Assembly (NCBI GenBank): GCA_004762155.1 | Contig: SIHP01000004.1 | Location: 248,001 to 312,000 of the forward strand | DNA length: 64,000 nucleotides | Source of the DNA: Flavobacteriaceae bacterium | GTDB taxonomy: Bacteria > Bacteroidota > Bacteroidia > Flavobacteriales > Flavobacteriaceae | Reading direction: 5' to 3' | Shown here: piece by piece, positions 26,237-35,197 of the stretch | How positions within the stretch are numbered: the stretch's first letter is position 1 | Layout of the letters: the number at the start of each line of letters is the position of its first letter | Position numbers and translations under genes: made by a program | The notes under the pieces: model-generated | The model's input: the letters and a program-made list of their open reading frames with translations, nothing else | Database searches by the model: none | What the model was told of the DNA's origin: nothing

Positions 26237-27208
26237 TTATCTAGCATTTTTCCAAGCAGTTCTTAAAAAAGTTAAATCACTTTTCATTTTAGCAAAAACT
26301 TCTTTTTGATCCATTGTTATTTTTTTAGCACCTTTTTCAGCTCCACCCAAATCATATTCTACATGAAGTGAAATAGGTACATTAATTTGATATTTTTTAA
26401 GAATAGAAAAATAGCGCTTAAAATCTATCATTCCTTTACCTAAAGGAACATTAATTGGTTTCCATTTACCATTTACAACGCCCCATTTAAAATCTTTTAT
26501 AACAATAGAATTTATATACGGTTTCATTAGTTTTAAACCAAGTTCCCAACTTTCACCACCTTCAACAACAGCATGTCTAATATCATATTGAGCTCCAAAA
26601 AATTCTCCTTTTGTAGCTTCTAAAATAGGTAGTAAATCCCAAACAGGCGCACCAACATGTTTTCCGGCATGATTTTGATATCCGCCAATTAAACCTAATT
26701 TTTTATTAAGATTTTCTAGTTTTTTAGCTTGTTTACCAAATACTTTCTGACTTTCAGTAATCTCTTTATCTTCCGGATATTTTAACCAATCTGTTCTATA
26801 AATGCTAAAACCTAGTTCGCTAGCTGTTTCTAAAACTGTTTTCTGCACCAAATCATTAACATCCCAAACATTAGAGCTCATCATTTTTGGAGGCAAACCA
26901 AACTTTTTCATTGCAGTTACAGCTTTTGGAAGATCTTCTTTTACATTTTCGGGTAATACATGTCCTTTTCTCCTAACTGTTAAATCTAATCCGTTAAAAC
27001 CAATGTTTGCGGCAGCTTCAGCCATATCAGTGTAATTTAAAAACTGTAAGTGTTTTGAGAATAAATGAACATCAATTTCATCTTTTTTTACTGAAACAGT
27101 ATTGTTATATAAAGGATTTTGAAAAGACATAAATGGAATTGCTGCCAGTGCTGTAGTGGACAGTTTAGTAAATTCTCTTCTAGATAATTTGGAGTTATTA
27201 TTACTCAT
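26237..27208 (-). CDS. Sugar phosphate isomerase/epimerase-like TIM barrel, exported
   Basis: About 323 residues from the Met of MSNNNSKLSRREF. A longer frame to 27241 would overlap the promoter. The N-terminus carries a twin-arginine-like SRREFTKLS and a hydrophobic stretch, suggesting Tat export. The rest is an AP-endonuclease-2-type TIM barrel (xylose isomerase-like) with metal-ligand candidates in NHAGKHVG and in HVEYDLGGAEKG near the C-terminus. Such proteins act on sugars or sugar acids; substrate is unknown. A decayed second copy lies at 36122-36787. Confidence 0.8.
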   Translation of the reverse strand: MSNNNSKLSRREFTKLSTTALAAIPFMSFQNPLYNNTVSVKKDEIDVHLFSKHLQFLNYTDMAEAAANIGFNGLDLTVRRKGHVLPENVKEDLPKAVTAMKKFGLPPKMMSSNVWDVNDLVQKTVLETASELGFSIYRTDWLKYPEDKEITESQKVFGKQAKKLENLNKKLGLIGGYQNHAGKHVGAPVWDLLPILEATKGEFFGAQYDIRHAVVEGGESWELGLKLMKPYINSIVIKDFKWGVVNGKWKPINVPLGKGMIDFKRYFSILKKYQINVPISLHVEYDLGGAEKGAKKITMDQKEVFAKMKSDLTFLRTAWKNAR

Positions 27209-27247
27209 AAAAAAATATTTGAAATAGCTGTATTCATACAACTATTT

Positions 27248-27255
27248 CAAATATA
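27248..27255 (-). promoter_or_regulatory. -7 box of the isomerase gene
   Basis: Minus-strand TATATTTG, a TAnnTTTG match, about 40 bp before the ATG at 27208. It supports the shorter start. The same box is retained next to the pseudogene copy near 36816-36830. Confidence 0.55.
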
Positions 27256-27505
27256 ACTCATATATATTGTTTACGCTTTTAAAATGAAGTAGCAAAAAGT
27301 AGTAGCCTTTTATTTGTTTGGTTGCTAGTTTTTTAAATGGTTTTAGAGGTGTAGTTGTATATAAAATATATCATATTATCCATTGATTTCTTTAAGAGAA
27401 TAAGAACAATCATTTTATCAAGAATTCCCAAAGGAATTGTTGTTTTTACGCTAAAAATTAAACCTTTTTACGTATTTTAAGTCCTAGAACAAATGTTATC
27501 AATTT

Positions 27506-28819
27506 ATGAATTTTAAACTATTATGTTTATTTATAATAATACCACTTGCTTTTTCATGTTCTGGAGATCTAAATACAACAGCATCGTCTGAGAATAACAA
27601 TGCAACAAAACCTAATATTCTATTAATTATTGCAGATGATATGGGTTTAGATGCTACTCCTGTTTATAATATAGGAATAGAAAAGCCTACGATGCCAAAT
27701 TTGGAAAGTATGACATCAAATGGAATTCGGTTTAATAATTTATGGTCTTACCCAACCTGCACACCAACACGATCTAGTATTATTACTGGTAAATACGGAT
27801 TTAGGACAAATGTTATGAAAGTTGATGATGAATTGTCAATGTCAGAAACGTCTTTACAAAAATATTTAGACAATAGTTCTTCTGGTTATAATCATGCGAT
27901 AATAGGTAAATGGCATTTATCAAAAGAAGCAAATCATCCTACAAATATGGGCGTTGGTTATTATGCAGGTTTGTTAACAGGAGGTGTTAATTCTTACACA
28001 AATTGGAATTTTACAGAAAACGGACAAACAAGCACTTCTTCAGAATATACAACTACAAAATTTACAGATTTGGCGATTAATTGGGTAGACAATCAAACAG
28101 AACCTTGGTTTTTATGGTTAGCATATAATGCGCCACATACACCTTTTCATCTACCTCCAAATGATTTACATACAAAAGGACTTTTACCAACCGATGAAGC
28201 AAGCATTAATGCAAATCCGTTGCCTTATTATATGGCAATGTTAGAAGCTATGGATACAGAAATAGGTAGATTATTAAATTCAATGTCTGAAATAGAAAAA
28301 GAGAATACAGTAATAATTTTTATAGGAGACAATGGAACTCCAGGTCAAGTTGTGCAAGAATATTCTAGTCAACGCTCTAAAGGAACAGTATATCAAGGAG
28401 GTGTAAATGTTCCTATGATAATTTCTGGTAAAGGAATTACTAGAATTAATGAAACTGAAGAAGCTTTAATAAATACAACAGATATTTTTGCAACAGTTAC
28501 TGATCTTGCAGAAACTGGAACTTCACAAATACACGATAGCAAAAGTTTTAAAGAATTATTTACAATATCAAATACTAATTTTAGAGATTTTGTATACACA
28601 GAAATTGGTAATGATTCAGGTGGATCTGATTGTACTATTAGAAATGCTACACACAAATATATTCTTTTTGATAATGGAGATGAAGCATTATATGATTTAA
28701 CAAATACTTTTATAGAAAGTTCTAATTTACTAAACTATAGTCAATTACCCTTAAATAATGCAAGTAGTCAAGCAAAAGATCTGCTGACTAGTGAATTAAA
28801 TACCCTTAAAAATAATTAA
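27506..28819 (+). CDS. Type I sulfatase lipoprotein
   Basis: 437 residues with lipobox AFSC (Cys18). Metal-binding Asp pair IADDMG (44-45) and the sulfatase active-site signature CTPTR (85-89), where Cys becomes formylglycine, place it in the type I arylsulfatase family. Surface exposure as a lipoprotein and the nearby GH16 enzyme suggest removal of sulfate from an algal polysaccharide or glycoside. The substrate is not deducible. The next gene follows after 13 bp. Confidence 0.9.
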   Translation: MNFKLLCLFIIIPLAFSCSGDLNTTASSENNNATKPNILLIIADDMGLDATPVYNIGIEKPTMPNLESMTSNGIRFNNLWSYPTCTPTRSSIITGKYGFRTNVMKVDDELSMSETSLQKYLDNSSSGYNHAIIGKWHLSKEANHPTNMGVGYYAGLLTGGVNSYTNWNFTENGQTSTSSEYTTTKFTDLAINWVDNQTEPWFLWLAYNAPHTPFHLPPNDLHTKGLLPTDEASINANPLPYYMAMLEAMDTEIGRLLNSMSEIEKENTVIIFIGDNGTPGQVVQEYSSQRSKGTVYQGGVNVPMIISGKGITRINETEEALINTTDIFATVTDLAETGTSQIHDSKSFKELFTISNTNFRDFVYTEIGNDSGGSDCTIRNATHKYILFDNGDEALYDLTNTFIESSNLLNYSQLPLNNASSQAKDLLTSELNTLKNN

Positions 28820-28832
28820 AAACATAATAAAC

Positions 28833-29612
28833 ATGAAAAAAAATCAATTATTAAAAATAATTTCTATTCTAGCATTTTGTATGTTAACTTCTTATGCTTG
28901 TAGCTCAGATGAAAACAATAATGAAAATGACGGTGGAGATATTGCAGATACAAATTACGATATAACTACAATATTATCTAAGTTTGATAATGTTGATGCT
29001 GTTTCTTATTCTGTGAATGCAAATACAGTAACTTTTACAACAACTGATTTACCAAATCATACAAGTCCGTATTGGGAAATTACAAACCCTTTATATGAAG
29101 AGTATACAGGTACGAATCCAGATTGGAATCAAAATCCGAATTCAATTGGAGAACAAAATGTAACATTTACCATTACGCTAAATCCTGAAGAAGCAACTAC
29201 AAAAAGTACTACACCTTTAGGAGCAATTGGAATAGCAAGAAATGGTATTGTATTTTACAATCAATACGCAGGACCAAATAATCAACCATTAACTACAGAA
29301 ATAAATTCTTTTGATCAAAACTTTGGACATCCAGATGGTTCAGACCAATACCACTATCACATTGAGCCAACATATTTAACATCAACTTTTGGTAAAGATG
29401 CTTTTTTAGGTTTACTCTCTGATGGTTTTCCTGTTTACGGACCTCTTGAAGATGGAGAAACAATAACTAATGATGATTTGGATGAATATCACGGACATAT
29501 TTCTGTAACAACTGATTTTCCTGAAGGAATTTATCATTACCATATTACAAATGAAGATCCTTATTTAAATGGAAGTGCTTATTTTGGATCTCCTGGTAAC
29601 ATAACAGATTAA
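28833..29612 (+). CDS. YHYH-domain lipoprotein
   Basis: 259 residues. Lipobox SYAC near Cys23 is followed by an acidic Asn/Asp linker. The domain carries repeated histidine motifs: DQYHYHIEPTYL (about 169-180), EYHGHIS, and YHYHITNEDPYLNGSAYF at the end. These are diagnostic of the YHYH family, of unknown function and possibly metal binding. It sits in a likely operon with the sulfatase, a MORN-like lipoprotein and an SCO1 protein, which suggests copper- or redox-linked surface chemistry (weak inference). Confidence 0.82.
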   Translation: MKKNQLLKIISILAFCMLTSYACSSDENNNENDGGDIADTNYDITTILSKFDNVDAVSYSVNANTVTFTTTDLPNHTSPYWEITNPLYEEYTGTNPDWNQNPNSIGEQNVTFTITLNPEEATTKSTTPLGAIGIARNGIVFYNQYAGPNNQPLTTEINSFDQNFGHPDGSDQYHYHIEPTYLTSTFGKDAFLGLLSDGFPVYGPLEDGETITNDDLDEYHGHISVTTDFPEGIYHYHITNEDPYLNGSAYFGSPGNITD

Positions 29613-29617
29613 TTTTT

Positions 29618-30208
29618 TTGAAAACAGATAAACTTATCATAATATTTGTATTACTATTTATTTCTTGTCTTAAAAAGCACGAGATACATAATAATACTTC
29701 TCATAAAGTAATTATTCCAACTAAAATAAAAGAAAAAAAAGATTCTAACTTTCAGCTTAAAAATGGAATCTTATACTTCAATAATCAAGTTTATTCTGGT
29801 ATTGTAAAAGAGTTTTACATTGATGACAAACTAAAATCTTCATCAGAATATTACCAAGGGAAAAGAAATGGTTTTTTTAAAGGATGGTATAAAAACGGAG
29901 ATAAATGTTTTGAAAGATTTTATACAGATAATATAAAAACAGGCACACATTTAGGATGGTTTGACAATGGTGTTAAAAAATTTGAATATCAATTTGATAT
30001 TCAAGGGAGATATAATGGTTTTGTTAAAAATTGGTACATTAATGGTCTACTAGCAAAACATTTTAATTTCAAAAAAGGAAAAGAAGCTGGAAGCCAAAAA
30101 GTTTGGAATGATAAAGGTAAAATCAAATCAAATTTTTATACCGTTAACGGTGAAAGACACGGTTTAATAGGACTCAAAAATTGTGTAAGTGTTGTAAAAA
30201 ACGAATAA
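29618..30208 (+). CDS. MORN-like (YwqK-type) repeat lipoprotein
   Basis: 196 residues from a TTG start; no nearby in-frame ATG. Lipobox FISC near Cys17. From about residue 55 there are tandem repeats of the NG-x-K/F-GW(Y/F)-x-NG type (GFFKGWYKNGDKCFE, GWFDNGVKKFEYQF, GFVKNWYINGLLA). These match YwqK/MORN_2 repeats, which are structural and of unknown role in Bacteroidota. A related 361-residue protein occurs at 57685. The stop overlaps the start region of the next frame. Confidence 0.75.
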   Translation: MKTDKLIIIFVLLFISCLKKHEIHNNTSHKVIIPTKIKEKKDSNFQLKNGILYFNNQVYSGIVKEFYIDDKLKSSSEYYQGKRNGFFKGWYKNGDKCFERFYTDNIKTGTHLGWFDNGVKKFEYQFDIQGRYNGFVKNWYINGLLAKHFNFKKGKEAGSQKVWNDKGKIKSNFYTVNGERHGLIGLKNCVSVVKNE

Positions 30209-30216
30209 ATATATTT

Positions 30217-30867
30217 ATGAAATTATATAGTATTTTTTTTATGCTAATATTGTTGCTTTCTTGCAAGCAAAGTACTAAAGTAGATCGTACTAAAATTTTG
30301 CCTTTTTACAATTCAGAAGATTTTACACCTGAATGGATTGCAAAAGAGAATTCTAATTATTCTAAAATTCATAAAATTGCTCCGTTTGAATTTCAAAATC
30401 AAAATGGAGAGATAATTACTAATAAAAATTTCAAAGGCAAAATTTATATTGCAGATTTTTTCTTTACTACATGTCCAAGTATTTGTCCAATTTTAGCCAA
30501 AAATATGGCAAGTATTCAAGAAGAATATAAAAATGATACTTCGGTTTTACTCCTTTCACATACTGTAATGCCTTGGGTAGATTCTATTAAAAAGATTAAA
30601 GAATATGCAACAGAAAAAAAAGCAATTGATGGAAAATGGCATTTAGTAACTGGTGAAAGAAATACGATTTATGATTTGGCAAGAACCTCTTATTTTGCAG
30701 ATGATGAATACAAAGAATCTAAAAATAAAAATGACTTTATACATACTGAGAATTTTATTTTAGTAGATGCTAAAGGTAGAATTAGAGGTGTTTATAATGG
30801 AACTTTACCTGTTGATATACAACGATTAAAACGACATATAAATCTTTTAAAAGAAGAGCTTTTTTAA
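30217..30867 (+). CDS. SCO1/SenC-family copper-binding lipoprotein
   Basis: About 216 residues from the ATG at 30217; a TTG at 30181 would add 12 residues before the signal peptide and is unlikely. Lipobox LLSC (Cys16). Thioredoxin-like fold with CPSIC (Cys86 and Cys90), the SCO1 CxxxC copper site, and a conserved downstream His in DFIHTENF. SCO proteins deliver copper to cytochrome oxidase or related enzymes. It ends the sulfatase/YHYH transcript. Confidence 0.9.
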   Translation: MKLYSIFFMLILLLSCKQSTKVDRTKILPFYNSEDFTPEWIAKENSNYSKIHKIAPFEFQNQNGEIITNKNFKGKIYIADFFFTTCPSICPILAKNMASIQEEYKNDTSVLLLSHTVMPWVDSIKKIKEYATEKKAIDGKWHLVTGERNTIYDLARTSYFADDEYKESKNKNDFIHTENFILVDAKGRIRGVYNGTLPVDIQRLKRHINLLKEELF

Positions 30868-31261
30868 CAAATTAACCATCTCTCTAAGCATCCTTAAAAA
30901 AGTTTTTTTATTTCTTTTTTCTTAACAAGTCTTAAGTTTTTAATGCCTTCAACAATTACATTTCAAAAAATATAACTTTAGCCTTTTAAATTGGGTTTTA
31001 TAGCTAATACTTCCCTTACAATAACTATATTTTTCAAGTAAAACCACTTCTTTTTGTTTTCTAATTTAAAGTGTTAAAACTTTGTGTTTTATACCATTGT
31101 TTTTTGCTTTTATGCCAAATATTAATACGACTATGGTATTTTATTATAAACAAGAATATTATTTATTGAACTTTGAATATCAGTCAAATTATTTTTTACT
31201 TCAATAGAAAATTAATTGTTTTAATCAAATAATTTATATCAACTAATTACTATAATATATT
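30868..31261. other. Intergenic region upstream of the RibA operon
   Basis: 394 bp, AT-rich, without a supported ORF. No FMN riboswitch consensus is visible despite the riboflavin-type gene downstream. A degenerate -7-like GAACTTTG lies near 31168. Nothing else recognised. Confidence 0.5.
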
Positions 31262-31837
31262 ATGGAGTTATCTAATATAGCCAAATTACCAACCAAGTAT
31301 GGAACTTTTAACTCAATATCTGTAAAAGCAGCTAATGGGGCAGATCATTTAATTGTTTTTAAAGGTGATTTGTATACAGAAGACGTAATACCAATTAGAA
31401 TTCACTCAGAATGTTTAACAGGAGATGCCTTTGGTTCTTTAAAATGCGATTGTGGTGAACAGTTGGATTATTCATTAGACTATATTTCTAAACAAACTCA
31501 TGGAATGATTGTTTATTTAAGACAAGAAGGTAGAGGTATAGGTTTATTCAATAAAATAAATGCATATAATTTACAAGATAAAGGTTTAGATACAGTAGAA
31601 GCTAATGTGGCTTTAGGTTTTGAACCTGATCTTCGTGAATTTTCACTTGTAGCTATTATCCTTAAAGAGTTAGGGGTAAAGAAGATTAATTTGCTTACCA
31701 ATAATCCTGATAAAGAAAAAGACTTAATCAATGCGGGAATAAAAATAGAGAAGTGTATACCATTACGTATTACTCCTAATGTTCACAATGAAAACTACTT
31801 AAAAACTAAAAAAACTTTTTTTAAACATACAGTATGA
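31262..31837 (+). CDS. ribA: Stand-alone GTP cyclohydrolase II
   Basis: 191 residues, the size of monofunctional RibA. Zinc ligands Cys51, Cys62 and Cys64 lie in HSECLTGDAFGSLKCDCG, and YLRQEGRGIGL (near 88-98) is the GTP-binding and catalytic segment. It converts GTP to 2,5-diamino-6-ribosylamino-pyrimidinone phosphate, the entry to riboflavin and to azapteridine antibiotics. It lacks the RibB domain often fused in Bacteroidota, and it heads a non-riboflavin operon, with its stop overlapping the WD40 start by 4 bp. A secondary-metabolic role is therefore likely. Confidence 0.92.
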   Translation: MELSNIAKLPTKYGTFNSISVKAANGADHLIVFKGDLYTEDVIPIRIHSECLTGDAFGSLKCDCGEQLDYSLDYISKQTHGMIVYLRQEGRGIGLFNKINAYNLQDKGLDTVEANVALGFEPDLREFSLVAIILKELGVKKINLLTNNPDKEKDLINAGIKIEKCIPLRITPNVHNENYLKTKKTFFKHTV

Positions 31838-33510
31838 TAGCTCATAAATCACCTATTAGTGGTATTTCTTCATTTGAAGAAAAATATATTGCCACTGCCG
31901 GATACGATAACCAAATTATTTTATGGTCACAAGATAAAAAAGAAGCATTACAATGTTCTTTTCATGATCACCTAACTAATCATTGTTCATTTAGCCCATG
32001 TGGTAACTATTTAGCTACGGCTAGTAGCGATTATACTGCTCGTTTATGGAAAATACCAGAAATGCAATTAGTACAAGTATTTTCTGGTCATGATGATGAT
32101 GTACAAATGGCTGTTATTTCTAAAACAAATGATAAGTTAGCTACAGCATCGCAAGACAATAAAATTAGAGTATATGAATTAGATGGAACATTGATTAATA
32201 CTTTTGAAGGCCATAGTGACTCTGTAGATACAGTAAATTGGAGTACAGATGGTAAAACATTGGTAAGTTCTGGTGGAGATGGAACAATTAGAGTTTGGGG
32301 TGTTGATGAAAAAAAGCTATTAGAAACGTTAAGTTTTGATGGTGTTCAAACTGATTCTGTTGTTATTTCTAATGGATATATTTATGCAGGTAATGATGAA
32401 GGAGAATTAATATCTGTTCATATTGATACTGCTAAAATGCAAAGGGTAAAAGCACACATAGCGGGTGTAAAAGTGATTCAGTTAAATGATGATAATACAA
32501 AATTAGTTTCTGCTAGTTATGATTATACAGCTAAAGTTTGGAGCTTAAAAGATGGAAATATGTCATTGACTAATGACATTAAGTGTCCAGCTGAACTATG
32601 GTTACGAGCAGTTTGTTGGATTAATGAGACTAAAATTGCTTTTGGAACTTTTGGTAGTTCTTACGCCGTTTATGATTTACAAAAAAATGAATGGAACTTA
32701 GATAAAGTAGCACCAACACATGGTATTAACGATCTAGATTTTGAAGATAATAAAGTTTTTTCTATTGGAGACTCTGGTCAATTAAAGAAAAATGGAGAAA
32801 TTATATCTGAAGTTGGCTTTTTATGCAATTTCGTACTAAAAGTAAATAGAAAAATATTAGTAGGAGGTTTACCTGGTAAAATAGTAGAAGCAGTTTCAGG
32901 TAAGGTTGTTTTAGAGTATAAATCTCCTTTAAATTGTGCCGTTAAATATGAGAATCAAGGAGAACTATATGCTATTGTAGGTTCTTATACAGGTGAAGTA
33001 TTGGTATTTAATATGACTAACGAACCTAAATTGATTAAAGAAATAAAAGTGCATGCAAATGCCATTAAAAGTTTAGCTATAAATAGTGGAGTTCTTTTTG
33101 CTTTGTGTGCAAATGGTGATTGCTCTTTCTTTGATTTACCTAGCTTTGAATTATTAAGTAAAACAGAATCTGCGCACGAACAAATTGCTAATGGAGGCGA
33201 TTCCTTAGGAAAGGATTCTTTTGTAAGTGTTGGTCGTGATAAAAAGTTAATTATTTGGAATAAAGAATTTAATCCAACATATTATAATACACCAATGACA
33301 CATTCTATTAAATGTGTAGCAACATCTAAAGACGGAAAACAAATCGCTTGTGGTGGATATAATGGATTGGTTTCTGTTTATTCTATAGAATCCAAAGAAT
33401 GGGAAATAAAAAGGATTACTAATTCAGGGATTTCATCAATATATTACAATGAATATTCTGATAATTTTGTAGCTTCGAGTTATAATGGAAATGTTTACAA
33501 TCTTAATTAA
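31834..33510 (+). CDS. WD40 beta-propeller protein
   Basis: 558 residues without signal peptide, so cytoplasmic. Repeated WD40 blades of the form GH-x-D-V...LATAS.D..I.V/LW appear (for example GHDDDVQMAVISKTNDKLAT near residue 82 and GHSDSVDTVNWS near 122). About 12 blades fit, suggesting two propellers. In toxoflavin clusters a WD-repeat protein (ToxC) is encoded beside the GTP cyclohydrolase II (ToxB); the same pairing with overlapping ORFs is seen here. Role is probably scaffold or catalytic partner, unproven. Confidence 0.85.
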   Translation: MIAHKSPISGISSFEEKYIATAGYDNQIILWSQDKKEALQCSFHDHLTNHCSFSPCGNYLATASSDYTARLWKIPEMQLVQVFSGHDDDVQMAVISKTNDKLATASQDNKIRVYELDGTLINTFEGHSDSVDTVNWSTDGKTLVSSGGDGTIRVWGVDEKKLLETLSFDGVQTDSVVISNGYIYAGNDEGELISVHIDTAKMQRVKAHIAGVKVIQLNDDNTKLVSASYDYTAKVWSLKDGNMSLTNDIKCPAELWLRAVCWINETKIAFGTFGSSYAVYDLQKNEWNLDKVAPTHGINDLDFEDNKVFSIGDSGQLKKNGEIISEVGFLCNFVLKVNRKILVGGLPGKIVEAVSGKVVLEYKSPLNCAVKYENQGELYAIVGSYTGEVLVFNMTNEPKLIKEIKVHANAIKSLAINSGVLFALCANGDCSFFDLPSFELLSKTESAHEQIANGGDSLGKDSFVSVGRDKKLIIWNKEFNPTYYNTPMTHSIKCVATSKDGKQIACGGYNGLVSVYSIESKEWEIKRITNSGISSIYYNEYSDNFVASSYNGNVYNLN

Positions 33511-33519
33511 TATAAACGT

Positions 33520-34131
33520 ATGAACTATGTAATTATTTGTGGAAGTCAACGATTAAATTCACAATCCTTAAAGGTTTCTAAATACCTTAAGCAACAGATT
33601 GAATTAAAAAACACACAATCAAAAGTTGATATTGTTGATTTAGGTACCAACCCACTTCCTTTATGGGATGAAGACTTTTGGAAAGGTACACCAGCATGGA
33701 AAAATGTTTGGAATCCTATTTCTAAATTATTGAAAGAAGCAAATGCCTTAATTATTGTTTCTCCAGAATATGCAGGTATGGTTCCAGGAGGTTTAAAAAA
33801 CTTCTTTTTATTTCCTAGTATTAATGAAATAGGTCATAAACCAGCATTAATAGTAGCAGTTTCGGCTGGTTTAGGTGGAAGTTATCCAGTAAGTGAATTA
33901 AGAACATCTAGTTATAAAAACAACAAACTTTGTTATATTCCAGATCATTTAATAATTCGTAAGGTAAATGATATTTTAAATGGAGAAGATCAGGTTGAAA
34001 ATGATAGCGATACTTATTATAAAGAACGTATTGATTTTTCACTAACTTCTTTAAAATTATATGCGGAAGCTATGAAACCTTTAATGGAAAGTGAATTTTT
34101 GAAAGAGAAAAAATTCAAAAATGGAATGTAA
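33520..34131 (+). CDS. NAD(P)H-dependent FMN reductase-like flavoprotein
   Basis: 203 residues. Flavodoxin-like fold: IICGSQRLNSQS (about 4-15) is the phosphate-binding loop, and SPEYAGMVPGGLKNFF (about 83-98) is the flavin-contact segment typical of NADPH-dependent FMN reductases. It could reduce free flavin or a flavin-like or azapteridine intermediate in the operon. Its end overlaps the next ORF by 11 bp. Confidence 0.85.
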   Translation: MNYVIICGSQRLNSQSLKVSKYLKQQIELKNTQSKVDIVDLGTNPLPLWDEDFWKGTPAWKNVWNPISKLLKEANALIIVSPEYAGMVPGGLKNFFLFPSINEIGHKPALIVAVSAGLGGSYPVSELRTSSYKNNKLCYIPDHLIIRKVNDILNGEDQVENDSDTYYKERIDFSLTSLKLYAEAMKPLMESEFLKEKKFKNGM

Positions 34132-35194
34132 TATAAACCTTAATAAAATAATCAAGGGTAATTTACAATATAGTGTAACTTACGGTAATGGATTATCTAA
34201 TCATTTATCCATGGCTGTAATTGCACTTTATCATTTAATTAAAGAAGATACTAATCTTTTACCTTTATTAGATGCATTAAATGAAAGAACAATACCTAAA
34301 TTATCTATTTATAAAGCTAAAAAACCGCTTTTAGATTTTAATCAAATAGAAGATGCTAGAAAGATTGATTTGTTAGGTAAAATAGAATATTTTGATGCTT
34401 GGCATGTCTATTTTTTAAAACAAATTGAAAATAACGGAGAGGATGCTGTTTTAAAACAATGGTTACCTTTATTAATAAAAGGTTTGTCAGGAGCAGGAGG
34501 ACATTGTTTATTAAGAATTTATTTTGCTTTATTAGCAAAAGGTGAATTAGAAAAAGCTGTTTTTAATGAAGAGTTAGCATTTGGCTTAAGTTATTTTGCT
34601 TCTTATTTTTTACCATTAGGTAAATTTTCTAAAGAGTTACCAAAGCTTAGTAAAATTAAAAAAAGCATCTCTTTTAAAATAACAAATGATCAAGTTCTTT
34701 TAAATAAAGAAGCTAAGTATTCGTTAGTTAATTCACATTTAATAGCTACAAAATTAAAAATAATTAGTTGGGATACTACTTTTCAAAATTTACGAACTAA
34801 CATTAGCCCTTTAACCAATATGTTTGTTATTCTAGAATTTTTGGCAAGAGAAGCTATTAAAAAAGTAGATTTTGCTTTGTTACACAACATAACAGTTGGG
34901 CAAGCCATTTTAGATTTGTTAGAGAAATATCCTTATCTTCATAAAACACATATAAAACAAGCGTATTTAGATTTTGTTATAGGTGTATATTTCTTACGTA
35001 GAAATTCTTATGAAATACCAGATACTACATCAGAAAATGAAAAAATTACTTTAGAAGAAATAGAAAAAGAAGTACCTAATTTAAAAAATGATCATTCTAT
35101 TAAATCAGTATTTTCATTGATAAATTTATACAAACGATCTAAAAAAACTATTTTTCTTAATGCAGCTAAATCTTTTATGCAATATTATAAGTGA
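34121..35194 (+). CDS. Questin oxidase-like protein
   Basis: 357 residues, all-helical. The N-terminal YGNGLSNHLSMAVIALYHL (about 22-40) and the later GLSGAGGHCLLRIYFALL resemble the questin-oxidase-like family (a Baeyer-Villiger-type, cofactor-poor oxygenase family first defined in fungal geodin biosynthesis). Conserved His residues in SNH and GGH fit. It is embedded in an operon with GTP cyclohydrolase II and FMN reductase genes, so an oxidative tailoring step is plausible. Family assignment is from memory of the pattern and moderate. Confidence 0.6.
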   Translation: MECNINLNKIIKGNLQYSVTYGNGLSNHLSMAVIALYHLIKEDTNLLPLLDALNERTIPKLSIYKAKKPLLDFNQIEDARKIDLLGKIEYFDAWHVYFLKQIENNGEDAVLKQWLPLLIKGLSGAGGHCLLRIYFALLAKGELEKAVFNEELAFGLSYFASYFLPLGKFSKELPKLSKIKKSISFKITNDQVLLNKEAKYSLVNSHLIATKLKIISWDTTFQNLRTNISPLTNMFVILEFLAREAIKKVDFALLHNITVGQAILDLLEKYPYLHKTHIKQAYLDFVIGVYFLRRNSYEIPDTTSENEKITLEEIEKEVPNLKNDHSIKSVFSLINLYKRSKKTIFLNAAKSFMQYYK

Positions 35195-35197
35195 AAA

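Noticed and set aside
30868..31261. FMN riboswitch before ribA
   Set aside because: The conserved riboswitch core is not visible in this 394-bp leader.
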